From positions 1,260,001 to 1,324,000 of the forward strand of contig NZ_CP031167.1 in NCBI RefSeq assembly GCF_004346925.1: a stretch of DNA of 64,000 bases. Direction: 5' to 3'. Position 1 is the first letter of the stretch. Each line of letters begins with the position of its first letter. The notes beneath the pieces are model-generated. The model saw only the letters and a list, made by a program, of their open reading frames with translations. It made no database searches and was not told where the DNA came from. Below, piece after piece: positions 1-8,160 of this stretch. The DNA comes from Stenotrophomonas sp. ASS1 (lineage in GTDB: Bacteria > Pseudomonadota > Gammaproteobacteria > Xanthomonadales > Xanthomonadaceae). Made by a program: the position numbers and the translations under genes.

Positions 1-278
1 CGGTGACCGGTGGCGTGCCGTTGCTGCTGATCATGCTGCTGGTCTTCATCCTGCCCGGCATTCATTTCGTGCGACGTCTCGGCCACGCCGACGACATCAC
101 CGCGATGATCGCCACCGCCGGACTTGCCGTGGTCATCGTCTATGCGCTGTCGGCGTTCACGGACAACGTGTTCTACCGGGCGATGCCCCATTCGTTCTAT
201 TTCTACCTGGTGCTGGGCTTCATGCTGGCGACCGCCTTGCCTGCGCGCGACCTGCGCCGGCCAGGGAGTCCCTCCTGA
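1..278 (+). CDS. C-terminal fragment of O-antigen polymerase/ligase-like membrane protein (partial)
   Basis: The gene enters from the left edge and only its last 91 or so codons are visible; reading frame is set by base 3. The fragment is strongly hydrophobic with about three membrane segments (LLLIMLLVFILPGIHF, the stretch around IVYALSAF, and FYFYLVLGFMLATAL) and a short polar cytoplasmic tail. Its stop overlaps the start of a glycosyltransferase (TGATG), so the two are translationally coupled. Polytopic Wzy/WaaL-type proteins next to glycosyltransferases are typical of polysaccharide loci, which is the basis for the call. The family assignment is inferred, since the diagnostic periplasmic loop lies outside the window. 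Confidence 0.55.
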   Translation, partial: VTGGVPLLLIMLLVFILPGIHFVRRLGHADDITAMIATAGLAVVIVYALSAFTDNVFYRAMPHSFYFYLVLGFMLATALPARDLRRPGSPS

Positions 279-1270
279 TGGCGCATATCCACCTGCTGGC
301 CGCCGACAACCAGCGTGGCCTGTCCCATGACATCCAGGTGATCGAGCGCTCGTTGCAGCAGCTCGGGCACACGGTGACGGTCAGCCGTCTGGACGCGGTG
401 CGCAATGGGGGGGCCTGGAAGCTCCGCGGGATGCGCCTGCGCAGGCTGCTGGCCTCGTGGCTGAGCCTGGGGCGCACGCCGGCCCGGTTCGACATCAACA
501 TCTCGCTGGAGCATGTCCGGCCGGCAAGCTTCGGACTGGCCGAGGTCAATCTGTTGATTCCGAATCCGGAATGGGTGTCCGCACGCAGCCTGCGGATCCT
601 GCCGCGGTTCGATGCGTTGTTGACCAAGACCGAAGACGCCACGCGCATCTTCAATGCGCTGGGCATGCGCGCGCTGGAAGTCGGTTTCTGCAGCCGTGAC
701 CGCTACGACCCGGCGGTGCCGCGCAGACCGCGCAGCTTCCTGCATGCAGCTGGTACCAGTCGCATGAAGGGGACGGCTGCACTCGTCAATGTCTGGAAGC
801 GGCACCCAGAGTGGCCCTTGCTGACCATCCTGCGCGGCGGCCCTTCGGACGAAGATGAGGGCGGGGCCGCGAACCTGCGGATCGTCCGCGAGCGCCTGCC
901 CGACCAGGAGGTGCAGCGCCTGCAGAACGAACATGCGTTCCACCTGTGCCTGTCGCAGACCGAAGGCTGGGGCCATTACCTGGTGGAAGCGATGAGCTGC
1001 GGGGCGGTGGTGATCACCTGCGACGGCGCGCCGATGAATCAGATGATCGACGACAGCCGCGGCATCCTGGTTGCCGCGCACGAGGGCGCGCCCTGCCATC
1101 TGTCCAGGACCTGGCATGTGGATGAGAAGGCGCTGGAACAGGCCGTCGAGCGTGCGCTGGCGATGGATGAGGCCGAGTGGACCCGGCTGGGCGCCAATGC
1201 ACGCGCATGGCACCTGGCCAGCGAAGTGGCGTTCCCACGCCGGCTGGGCGAGGCCCTGGCCAAGCTTTGA
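278..1270 (+). CDS. Glycosyltransferase, GT4-like (group 1)
   Basis: Protein of 330 aa, cytoplasmic or membrane-peripheral, predicted to move a sugar from a nucleotide donor onto a growing glycan. The C-terminal half carries the GT-B fold signature in which two glutamates frame the donor site: TEGWGHYLVEAMSCGAVVIT, followed by an APMNQMID segment, as in GT4 enzymes. The N-terminal half (ADNQRGLSHDIQVIERSL) resembles the acceptor-binding Rossmann domain. Start ATG overlaps the stop of the upstream membrane protein by one base, so they are co-expressed. Acceptor and donor cannot be read from sequence; the context suggests surface polysaccharide or LPS assembly. Confidence 0.75.
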   Translation: MAHIHLLAADNQRGLSHDIQVIERSLQQLGHTVTVSRLDAVRNGGAWKLRGMRLRRLLASWLSLGRTPARFDINISLEHVRPASFGLAEVNLLIPNPEWVSARSLRILPRFDALLTKTEDATRIFNALGMRALEVGFCSRDRYDPAVPRRPRSFLHAAGTSRMKGTAALVNVWKRHPEWPLLTILRGGPSDEDEGGAANLRIVRERLPDQEVQRLQNEHAFHLCLSQTEGWGHYLVEAMSCGAVVITCDGAPMNQMIDDSRGILVAAHEGAPCHLSRTWHVDEKALEQAVERALAMDEAEWTRLGANARAWHLASEVAFPRRLGEALAKL

Positions 1271-1299
1271 GCTGATGGGGGCTGGTTGCTGCAGAGTGC

Positions 1300-1692
1300 T
1301 CAGCCTGGCACCAGGGTGATCTGCGGATGGCTGCCGAAGATCTCCATGACGATCTCGAAGTAGGTCTGTCCCTGGCCAAGTGACAGTGCCGTCAACTGAG
1401 CGTGGATGGCCGGACCGTTGAACCTGCCGCCCTGATCGAGTTTCGACTGCAGCCAGGCGCGTGTGGTCTCGCGGCCCAGTGCCTCGCGGCTGTGGGCGAT
1501 GTCGCGCCACACCACCGTGGCGGTGGCATGACCGGCGAGCGCGCCGTAGCCCCCGTGCAGCAGGTCATCAAGCGCGTCCAGGCTTGCGCCCAGCTGCCAG
1601 TCTTCGTCGGCCATGAATACACGATTGATTTCCACGTAGAGGCTGGCGATGTCGTTGATGGACGCGCCTTCGATGTGCAGGATCCGTGTCAT
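1300..1692 (-). CDS. Barstar-family ribonuclease inhibitor-like protein
   Basis: Protein of 130 aa. The N-terminal region has the barstar pattern: a short beta strand (ILHIEGASIND), a helix (ASLYVEINRVF), then DWQLGASLDALDDLLHGGYG, equivalent to the GxNLDALWDxL segment of barstar that plugs the barnase active site. Characterised barstars neutralise extracellular RNases of the barnase family. No RNase gene is adjacent: the neighbour on one side is a glycosyltransferase (convergent) and on the other a divergent chemoreceptor. It could be an orphan immunity protein against RNase-type toxins of competitors; that role is inferred. The C-terminal part beyond about residue 95 is longer than in classical barstar (about 90 aa). 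Confidence 0.7.
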   Translation of the reverse strand: MTRILHIEGASINDIASLYVEINRVFMADEDWQLGASLDALDDLLHGGYGALAGHATATVVWRDIAHSREALGRETTRAWLQSKLDQGGRFNGPAIHAQLTALSLGQGQTYFEIVMEIFGSHPQITLVPG

Positions 1693-1914
1693 CTGCAGAC
1701 TGTAGCCCTCCGGGGCGACGGTTGTGTCCGGCGCAGATAATCCGGGCCGCCCTGGATGGGGTGGCGTTATTATGGTGTTAATCCTGCGTGATTTTCATCG
1801 GGCGCTGGCGTGTCAGCGCTATTCGATAAGGATATGGCGCTATTATCGGTCGCCGCATTTTCTGACTGCCTGCACAGTTCCATATATTTGGATCGGTCCA
1901 TATATAAAGTCCCG

Positions 1915-1941
1915 TAAAGTTTCCCTCCGCTGCGCCGCCAT
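1915..1941 (+). promoter_or_regulatory. Sigma-28 (FliA)-type promoter of the chemoreceptor gene
   Basis: TAAAGTTT at 1915-1922 matches the -35 element of FliA promoters exactly; after exactly 11 bases comes GCCGCCAT (1934-1941), matching the GCCGATAA -10 element at five of eight positions including the leading GCCG. It lies 31 bases upstream of the chemoreceptor ATG in the right orientation. FliA control of chemoreceptor genes is well established in enterobacteria and xanthomonads. Confidence 0.65.
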
Positions 1942-1972
1942 CGAACGTACGGCCACGATCAAGGGAATTGAG

Positions 1973-4195
1973 ATGCTTGCCTTACGTAATCTCCGTGTGG
2001 GATCCCGGCTTGGCGCCGGCTTCGGTCTGCTGCTGCTGTTCATCATGGCCATCGTCGGCCTGGTGCTGTATGGGAATCAGCTGAAATCCGCCCAGTTCGA
2101 GAAAGTGGTGGACGTCAACATGGTGAAGATGCGCCTGTTGAATGACATGCTTGATACCAACAACGCGGTGCTGATGCATCGTCGCCTGATGGTGATCAAG
2201 CGGGGTGACGAGTTCGACAAGGATTACCAGCGTGCCCAGGAGTTGTCGCGGACCTATGACGGTATCTGGGCCAAGTACATCAAGATTCCGCGTGACGCTA
2301 CCGGCGATACCCTGGTCGCGCGCATCGAGGCGGCCCGCAAGGCCACCGATGCATCAACCCAGCAATTGCATGAGCGCATGAAGGCGGGGGATTTCGATGG
2401 TGCAGCGAAGGAGCTGCTGGCCGAGCACGGATTGGCAACGGCCTGGAATGAATCCATTTCGGCCCTGCTGCGCCACCAGGAAACACTGACCGAACGCAGC
2501 CGCGAAGAGTACCGCGCAACTGAATCGTGGACCGGCACGCTGTCGATCGCGTTCGGGGCACTGAGCCTGTTGCTGGGGACGTTGGCGGCCTGGGCGATCA
2601 CCCGCAGCCTGACCCGCCCGCTGGAAGGAGCGGTGAAGCTGGCCGACGGCATCGCCAGTGGCCGCCTGGACAGCAGCATCGACGCCACCGGCAACGATGA
2701 GGTGACCCAGCTGCTGAAGTCGATGCAGCGCATGCAGGCACAGCTGCAGTCGGTGATGGCGGCACAGGGGGAGCTGGCCCGCCAGCACGATGCCGGCAGC
2801 CTCAGCTACCGCATGGACGAGAGCGCGTTCCCCGGTGACTACGGGCGCATGGTGCATGAGACCAATGCGCTGGTTGGATCGCACGTGCAGGTACAGAACC
2901 GGCTGATCGAGGTGATGAAACACTACGCACGCGGCGATCTGTCGGTGGACATGGACCCGCTGCCCGGTGAGAAGGCGGCGATCACCCAGGCGATGGACGA
3001 AACCAAGTCCAGCCTGTCGGCGATCAACAGCGAGATCCGCCGGTTGGCGACAGCGGCTGCGGCAGGCGACTTCAGCCTGCGCGGCGACGAAGATCGCTTC
3101 GCCTATGATTTCCGCGACATGGTGGCCGGGCTCAACCGCCTGATGCAGACCACCGACGAGAACCTGGTGCAGGTCTCGACCCTGCTGCAGGCCATCTCGC
3201 GCGGCGACCTGACCGTGCGCATGCGGGGTGATTTCCATGGCGTGTTCGCGCGCATGCGTGATGACTGCAACGCCACCGTCGACCAGCTCAAGCAGATCGT
3301 CGGCCGCATCCAGTCCAGCGCCTCCAGCATCAATCTGGCCGCAGGTGAAATCGCTTCTGGCAACACCGACCTGTCGCGGCGTACCGAACAGCAGGCGGCA
3401 AACCTGGAAGAAACGGCAGCATCGATGGAGGAACTGACCTCCACCGTGAAGCAGAATGCCGAGCATGCACGGCAGGCCAACCAATTGGCCATCGGCGCGC
3501 ATGGTGTTGCTTCCCAGGGCGGTGAAGTGGTGGGCCAGGTGGTCACCACGATGTCGGCCATCGAGGCATCGTCGAAGAAGATCGCCGAGATCATCAGCGT
3601 CATCGACGGCATCGCCTTCCAGACCAATATCCTCGCGCTGAACGCGGCGGTCGAAGCTGCGCGTGCCGGCGAGCAGGGCAGGGGCTTTGCAGTGGTGGCC
3701 AGCGAAGTGCGTACGCTGGCGCAGCGCTCGGCGGGTGCGGCCAAGGAGATCAAGGGGCTGATCGAGGATTCGGTCGGCAAGGTCGCCGACGGCTCGGCAC
3801 TGGTCCGCCAGGCGGGCACCACGATGGGCGAGATCGTGGCCTCGGTGCAGCGCGTGACCGACATCATGGCCGATATCTCTGCTGCCTCCCAGGAGCAGAG
3901 CTCGGGCATCGAACAGGTCAACCAGGCGGTGGTGCAGATGGATGAGACCACGCAGCAGAATGCGGCGCTGGTCGAGGAAGCCAGTGCTGCAGCGCGCTCG
4001 ATGGAGGAGCAGGCCAACCTGCTGGCCGAGGCGGTTTCGGTGTTCCGCACGGGGGCGGTGACCGCCGCCGCCGCGGTGCGCCCGGCGCTGGCAGCCGTGG
4101 CGGCATCGGTTGCGCCGGTGCGCCGGCCCGCGGTGCTGTCGCCGCGGATCGAGCCGACGCTGGCCGCCAATGCGGGTGGCTGGGAAGAGTTCTAG
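1973..4195 (+). CDS. Methyl-accepting chemotaxis protein
   Basis: Chemoreceptor of 740 aa. Start chosen at [14 protein letters not shown], the normal N-terminus of this type; the frame stays open upstream through the promoter. Order: TM1 (about 14-36), a four-helix-bundle periplasmic sensor (about 37-185), TM2 (about 188-211), HAMP (about 212-265), further HAMP-like linker repeats, then the cytoplasmic signalling domain with the highly conserved hairpin tip ([20 protein letters not shown]). The last residues are GGWEEF, equivalent to the NWETF tether that recruits CheR and CheB to high-abundance receptors. It signals to CheA through CheW; the ligand is unknown. A FliA-type promoter lies directly upstream and a strong hairpin terminator directly downstream, so it is a single-gene unit. 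Confidence 0.93.
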   Translation: MLALRNLRVGSRLGAGFGLLLLFIMAIVGLVLYGNQLKSAQFEKVVDVNMVKMRLLNDMLDTNNAVLMHRRLMVIKRGDEFDKDYQRAQELSRTYDGIWAKYIKIPRDATGDTLVARIEAARKATDASTQQLHERMKAGDFDGAAKELLAEHGLATAWNESISALLRHQETLTERSREEYRATESWTGTLSIAFGALSLLLGTLAAWAITRSLTRPLEGAVKLADGIASGRLDSSIDATGNDEVTQLLKSMQRMQAQLQSVMAAQGELARQHDAGSLSYRMDESAFPGDYGRMVHETNALVGSHVQVQNRLIEVMKHYARGDLSVDMDPLPGEKAAITQAMDETKSSLSAINSEIRRLATAAAAGDFSLRGDEDRFAYDFRDMVAGLNRLMQTTDENLVQVSTLLQAISRGDLTVRMRGDFHGVFARMRDDCNATVDQLKQIVGRIQSSASSINLAAGEIASGNTDLSRRTEQQAANLEETAASMEELTSTVKQNAEHARQANQLAIGAHGVASQGGEVVGQVVTTMSAIEASSKKIAEIISVIDGIAFQTNILALNAAVEAARAGEQGRGFAVVASEVRTLAQRSAGAAKEIKGLIEDSVGKVADGSALVRQAGTTMGEIVASVQRVTDIMADISAASQEQSSGIEQVNQAVVQMDETTQQNAALVEEASAAARSMEEQANLLAEAVSVFRTGAVTAAAAVRPALAAVAASVAPVRRPAVLSPRIEPTLAANAGGWEEF

Positions 4196-4221
4196 CAAGG
4201 CAGCACGCCGGCAGGGAGACG

Positions 4222-4262
4222 GCGCCCATCGCGACGGCTGGTCGCGATGGGCGCGGATTTTC
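4222..4262 (+). terminator. Rho-independent terminator after the chemoreceptor gene
   Basis: Perfect 14-bp stem (4222-4235 with 4241-4254), five-base loop GGCTG, followed by GGATTTTCTT. It begins 27 bases after the stop codon. Confidence 0.75.
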
Positions 4263-4367
4263 TTCCTGAACGTGCGATGGCCGATGAAGTGGCGGACACG
4301 CGCATTTCACTTCCGGTTGCCAACCGCGGGAGGACACTGGCGCCATACCGGAACTCAGGAGATGGCC

Positions 4368-4730
4368 ATGAAGACCTCGACCCGATTGCTTGTGCTGGGC
4401 ACCCTGCTGGCAGCTTCGTCGGTGGCCGGCGCGCAGACCTATGGCCCGCGCGATGAGGGACGCAAGTTCAACGACGGCAGCCGCGTGGTCTGCAAGAACG
4501 TGGAAGTGCAGCGCAACTCGCGCGATCCGAACCGCATCACGGGTACCGCTACCGGCGCCGTGATCGGTGGCCTGCTCGGCAATCAGGTGGGCGGCGGCAA
4601 TGGCAAGAAACTGGCCACCGTGGCCGGTGCCGTTGCAGGTGGTGCAGCCGGTCGCCAGATCCAGGGCAACAGCCAGCAGAAGAACGGCGACCGCGTGGTG
4701 GAACGTCGCTGCGAACGCGTCTACCGCTGA
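4368..4730 (+). CDS. Glycine-zipper 2TM-domain envelope protein
   Basis: Small exported protein of 120 aa. Signal peptide MKTSTRLLVLGTLLAASSVAGA with an AxA-type cleavage site, then a basic linker and a glycine-rich hairpin (TGAVIGGLLGNQVGGGNGKK, then TVAGAVAGGAAGRQI), the pattern of the glycine-zipper 2TM family (Rickettsia 17 kDa antigen-like). The tail has two cysteines overall (VVCKN and RRCERVYR), a possible disulfide. I start at the second ATG because AGGAG (4357-4361) sits six bases before it but touches the alternative ATG at 4362. Members are periplasmic or outer-membrane associated; specific role unknown. Confidence 0.8.
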   Translation: MKTSTRLLVLGTLLAASSVAGAQTYGPRDEGRKFNDGSRVVCKNVEVQRNSRDPNRITGTATGAVIGGLLGNQVGGGNGKKLATVAGAVAGGAAGRQIQGNSQQKNGDRVVERRCERVYR

Positions 4731-4768
4731 TTGACCGACCTGGTTGGCCCTTCCACGATGCAGTATCC

Positions 4769-4800
4769 GAACGCCGGCCTCGCGCCGGCGTTCTTCGTTG
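4769..4800 (+). terminator. Hairpin terminator after the glycine-zipper gene
   Basis: Ten-bp perfect stem GAACGCCGGC / GCCGGCGTTC (4769-4778, 4784-4793) with a five-base loop and a weak T-rich tail TTCGTTG. It lies 38 bases past the stop codon. Confidence 0.5.
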
Positions 4801-4804
4801 CAGG

Positions 4805-4879
4805 AAAAGGGGACGGAGGGGATTAAGTCGTAATTCCCCAAACCGGCCGCTTACGACTTAATCCCCTCCGTCCCCTTTT
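4805..4879. repeat. Paired inverted repeat, GGGGACGGAGGGGATTAAGT family, copy 1
   Basis: Two perfect 29-base arms (4805-4833 and 4851-4879) pointing at each other with a 17-base centre. The same 26-base arm sequence recurs at 46861-46959 with a different centre, so it is a dispersed element and not a gene-specific terminator. It lies between two convergent genes and runs into the 3' end of the ABC-2 permease gene on the minus strand, supplying its last codons and stop. An A-run/T-run at the outer ends means the element could also work as a bidirectional terminator. Confidence 0.85.
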
Positions 4880-5978
4880 TTGCGAGGAGGCGCCAGCTGG
4901 CAAGGCTGCCGTAGAGCACAAGCAGGGCGGTGAGGGTGATCAGTTCGTGGCTGACTTCGGCCAGGCTGGCGTCCATCTGGTTCAGGCGCACCATCAGGTT
5001 GATGCCCGAGGTGGTCGGCAACAGCTGCGCCAGCCAGACCAGCGGTTGTGGCGTCATCACTGCCGGCCACGACAGGTTGGCCAGGAAGAACAGCGGGATC
5101 GAGGTGGCGATGATGTACTGGAAGGCGCGTTCGCGGGTGCGGAAGAAACTGCCGACGAACAGGCCGAAGGCCACGGTGGCGGCGATGAACAAGGTGCCGC
5201 CGAGCAGCTGGCCCAATGGGTTGCCGCCGCGCGGATAGTCCTGCACCCAGGCGGTGAAGCCGGCGTAGTAGAACAGGCCGAACAGGCCGATCAGGCCGAA
5301 GCCCAACGCCATGCCAGCCAGGGTCGGCAGGTCGAAGCGCAGGCGCCGGCCGAGTGCGAGGCGACGGCCACCGAGCAGGACGCCGATGCCCATCAGCAGG
5401 GTCTGGTGCACGATCAGCTCGGCCACTCCCGGCACGATGGCGCTGCCGTAGCCTTCCTGGGTGTTGTACAGCGGGCGCTGCACCAGCGTGACCGGCGGTG
5501 CCTGCGGTGCGCCCATGAAGGCGGCCTGGCCGACCACGGCATCACGTCCGAACGCGCCCAGTGCATCGGCCACGCTGCCCAGCACCCAACTGGCACGGCC
5601 CAGGTAGGCGCCGTTGCCGAGCAGCACCAGCTTGGCCGGATGGCCGCGCAGGATGTCGCGCTCCAGGTTGGCCGGGATCAGCACGATGCCTTCGGCGTGG
5701 CCGGCTTCCAGCTGCTGGCGCGCGCTGTCGATGTCTGCCGGTTGCCCGACCACGCGCGCAACACGGAGTGCATCGAGCTTGCGCAGCAGCTCGCGGCTGG
5801 TCGCGCTGTGGTCTTCATCCACCACCAGTACCGGCAGGTTGCCGGCCACCTGGTGGCGATACGCGGCCGGGTAGAAGAACGAGTACAGGATCACCGCGCC
5901 GACCATCACCACGATCGCATAGCGGTCGCACAGCACCGCCATCAGGGTCTGCCGCAGGCTGCGCCACAGTGCGCTCAT
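4851..5978 (-). CDS. ABC-2 type transporter permease, second of pair
   Basis: Integral membrane protein of 375 aa of the ABC2_membrane_3 type: one N-terminal membrane helix (YAIVVMVGAVILYSFFYP), a large extracytoplasmic domain (about 45-210), then five or so C-terminal helices. Start is the ATG of MSALWRSLRQ, which overlaps the stop of the upstream permease by four bases (ATGA). It is the last gene of a TolC-HlyD-permease-permease operon. The C-terminus KKGTEGIKS and the stop codon are encoded by the dispersed inverted repeat at 4805-4879, so the native end has been replaced. No ATP-binding subunit is encoded in the operon. Confidence 0.88.
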   Translation of the reverse strand: MSALWRSLRQTLMAVLCDRYAIVVMVGAVILYSFFYPAAYRHQVAGNLPVLVVDEDHSATSRELLRKLDALRVARVVGQPADIDSARQQLEAGHAEGIVLIPANLERDILRGHPAKLVLLGNGAYLGRASWVLGSVADALGAFGRDAVVGQAAFMGAPQAPPVTLVQRPLYNTQEGYGSAIVPGVAELIVHQTLLMGIGVLLGGRRLALGRRLRFDLPTLAGMALGFGLIGLFGLFYYAGFTAWVQDYPRGGNPLGQLLGGTLFIAATVAFGLFVGSFFRTRERAFQYIIATSIPLFFLANLSWPAVMTPQPLVWLAQLLPTTSGINLMVRLNQMDASLAEVSHELITLTALLVLYGSLASWRLLAKKGTEGIKS

Positions 5979-7162
5979 GCGTCGGCCCCCGCCGGTTGCG
6001 CGGCTTCGGGCGTACGCGCGAAGGCGATCAGGCGCAGCCCACCGATGCCGCCAGCCACCACTGACATCAGCAGCAACGTGGCCAGCGGCCATACCGAAAC
6101 CTGCAGCGGCGAACCGATGAACTGTTGCTGGGTCTGCAGCTTGATATAGGCGCTGAGCGGCAGCAGCTGATGCCAGATGCGGGTGAACAGGGGGCCATCC
6201 AGCACCGGGAAGGTGGCGCTGGAGAACGCCAGTGCAGTACCGATGCTGAGGCCGACCGCGGACAGCGCGGTACCCATGTCGCGGGTGACGCCGACGAAGA
6301 ACAACGCGTAGGCCGCAGTAGCCAGATAGAACAGGGGTTGAGCGAGCAGCAGCAGGAGCACGCTGCCGGCCACACCATCACCGCGCAGCCAGGCCAGGTA
6401 GCCGATGCCGAGCGCGCCATACAGCGAGAACAGCAGGACGTACGGCGCGATCTTGCCGGCAATCGCCGGCCACGGTGTGCGGCCGAGCCAGGCGGGCAGG
6501 CTGCCGTCGCGGATCTCGCGGCCGAGACTGCCGGCCACGGCAAGCGCCAGTACCAGTGACAGCACCGCTGGGAAGATCAGCGGCAGCAGGAACAGCTCGT
6601 AGCTGCGCGCCGGGTTGTACAGGATGTCCGACTGCACCGCGATCGGTGCCGCACGCAGCTTGCCCGGGCCGACCTGCAGGCCGATGCGCTCGCGCAGCAG
6701 GCGTGCGTTCCAGGCCGAGACCGCGTCGCCGATATCGCGCGCCGCGGACTGGCCGGTGGTCATGTAGGTGGCGTTGTAATAGGCGAACACCGTGCCCTGG
6801 CGTCCACGCAACGCCTGCCGGGTGACATCGCGCGGCACCAGTACGATGGCGAATACATCCAGCCGACGCAGCTGCGAACGTGCATCTTGCATGTCCGCAG
6901 GCTGGCTGGCGATGCGCACGCCGGGGCTGGCATCGAGCATGCGCAGCAGCAGGCGGCTGTCGCTGCTGTGGTCGAGGTCGACCACGGCGATCGGGATGTC
7001 GCGCATCACCGAGGGCGTGAACATCCACGCCATCACGGCCAGCATCAGCAGCGGCAGCAGGGTGACCAGCAGCAGGTCGGCGCGGTTGCCGCGCAGCGAC
7101 CGCAGCTCGCGCCGCCAGTTGGCGGCGAAGCTGCTGCTGTCGGGGCTCAGTGCTGGGGCCAT
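5975..7162 (-). CDS. ABC-2 type transporter permease, first of pair
   Basis: Membrane protein of 395 aa with the same plan as its neighbour: N-terminal helix (LLLVTLLPLLMLAVMAWMF), a periplasmic domain with the VVDLDHSSDSRLLLRMLDAS segment typical of YhhJ/YhiI-associated permeases, then several C-terminal helices. It overlaps the upstream membrane-fusion gene by 16 bases and the downstream permease gene by 4, so all four genes are coupled. With the HlyD and TolC partners it should form a tripartite exporter spanning both membranes; substrate unknown. The energy-supplying ATPase must come from elsewhere. Confidence 0.88.
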   Translation of the reverse strand: MAPALSPDSSSFAANWRRELRSLRGNRADLLLVTLLPLLMLAVMAWMFTPSVMRDIPIAVVDLDHSSDSRLLLRMLDASPGVRIASQPADMQDARSQLRRLDVFAIVLVPRDVTRQALRGRQGTVFAYYNATYMTTGQSAARDIGDAVSAWNARLLRERIGLQVGPGKLRAAPIAVQSDILYNPARSYELFLLPLIFPAVLSLVLALAVAGSLGREIRDGSLPAWLGRTPWPAIAGKIAPYVLLFSLYGALGIGYLAWLRGDGVAGSVLLLLLAQPLFYLATAAYALFFVGVTRDMGTALSAVGLSIGTALAFSSATFPVLDGPLFTRIWHQLLPLSAYIKLQTQQQFIGSPLQVSVWPLATLLLMSVVAGGIGGLRLIAFARTPEAAQPAGADA

Positions 7163-8160
7163 GCGAACAGCACGCTCATGCCGGGGCGGAAGCCCTCGAT
7201 GCGGCGTACCGGGCGCACCCGCACCTCGAAGCTGCGGACGTCGTAGCCGGACGACTGGCGGGTGGTCCGCCAGGTCGCATAGTCACCGGCCGGATTGATG
7301 AAATAAACCTCGAACTCGCCGTCCTGGCCAAGCGCCGGCACGCTGCCCTGCAGCTTGCTGCCGACCTTCAGGCCCTGCATCTGCGATTCGCGCAGGTTCA
7401 TCGCCACCCACATGCGGTCGATGTCGACCAGGGTGAACACCGGATAGCCCGCTGGCACCAGTTCGCCGGGGTCGGCCATGCGCTTGTTGATCTCGCCGGC
7501 CACCGGCGCGCGCCCTTCCACTTCGACACGCGCGGCGTTGACTTCGGCCACCGCGCCCTGTGCCTGCTGCACCTGGCCCTGCGCGGCACGCTTGTCCTGC
7601 TCGCGTGCGCCGGCCAAGGCCATGTCGTACTGCGCGCGGGCGGCACGGGCCAGTTCGCGCGAGCTGGTGGCCTGGGCATGCGCTTCATCGCGCTTCTGCC
7701 GGGTCATCACCCCTTCGTTGAACAGGTTCTGCACGCGCTGGTAGGTGGCTTCAGCCAGCGTCGCACCGGCTTCAGCCCGCTTCCAGTTCGCTTCGGCGGC
7801 GCGGATGTCCTCGCTGCGCGCACCTTCGTCGGCCTTGTCGGCCACCGCCTGTGCGGCGGCCAATGCGCCGTGCGCCTGCTGCTCCTTGGCGGCCACTTCG
7901 GGGCTGTCGAGCAGGAACAGCACCTGCCCGGGCTGCACGCGGTCGCCCTCGCGCACCTTCAGTTCGGCCACGCGCGCGGTGATCTTGGCGGCCACGTTGA
8001 TCGTGTCCGCATCGGCCATGCCCTGGATCTGGTCGGCCGGACTGCGCCAGGCCAGCCACAGGCCGAGCACCACCACGACCAGCAGCACCACTATCAGGAT
8101 CGGGCCCAGACGGCGCTTGGCCGGGGGCGTAGTTGCATCGTCGTGCAGCACATCACTCAT
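7147..8160 (-). CDS. HlyD-family membrane fusion protein
   Basis: Periplasmic adaptor of 337 aa anchored by one N-terminal helix (ILIVVLLVVVVLGLWLAW, about 21-38). A biotinyl-lipoyl-like half-motif follows (AAKITARVAELKVREGDRV), then a long alpha-helical hairpin (about 95-205, alanine and glutamine rich) for docking to TolC, the second lipoyl half, and a beta-barrel region. YhiI-like. Start overlaps the end of the upstream TolC gene by eight bases. It should link the two ABC-2 permeases to the outer membrane channel. Confidence 0.9.
   Translation of the reverse strand: MSDVLHDDATTPPAKRRLGPILIVVLLVVVVLGLWLAWRSPADQIQGMADADTINVAAKITARVAELKVREGDRVQPGQVLFLLDSPEVAAKEQQAHGALAAAQAVADKADEGARSEDIRAAEANWKRAEAGATLAEATYQRVQNLFNEGVMTRQKRDEAHAQATSSRELARAARAQYDMALAGAREQDKRAAQGQVQQAQGAVAEVNAARVEVEGRAPVAGEINKRMADPGELVPAGYPVFTLVDIDRMWVAMNLRESQMQGLKVGSKLQGSVPALGQDGEFEVYFINPAGDYATWRTTRQSSGYDVRSFEVRVRPVRRIEGFRPGMSVLFAWPQH

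Noticed and set aside
2354-4198. 614-codon open frame on the minus strand opposite the chemoreceptor gene
   Set aside because: Mirror frame of high-GC coding DNA: arginine/histidine-rich, no domain, while the plus strand encodes a complete receptor.
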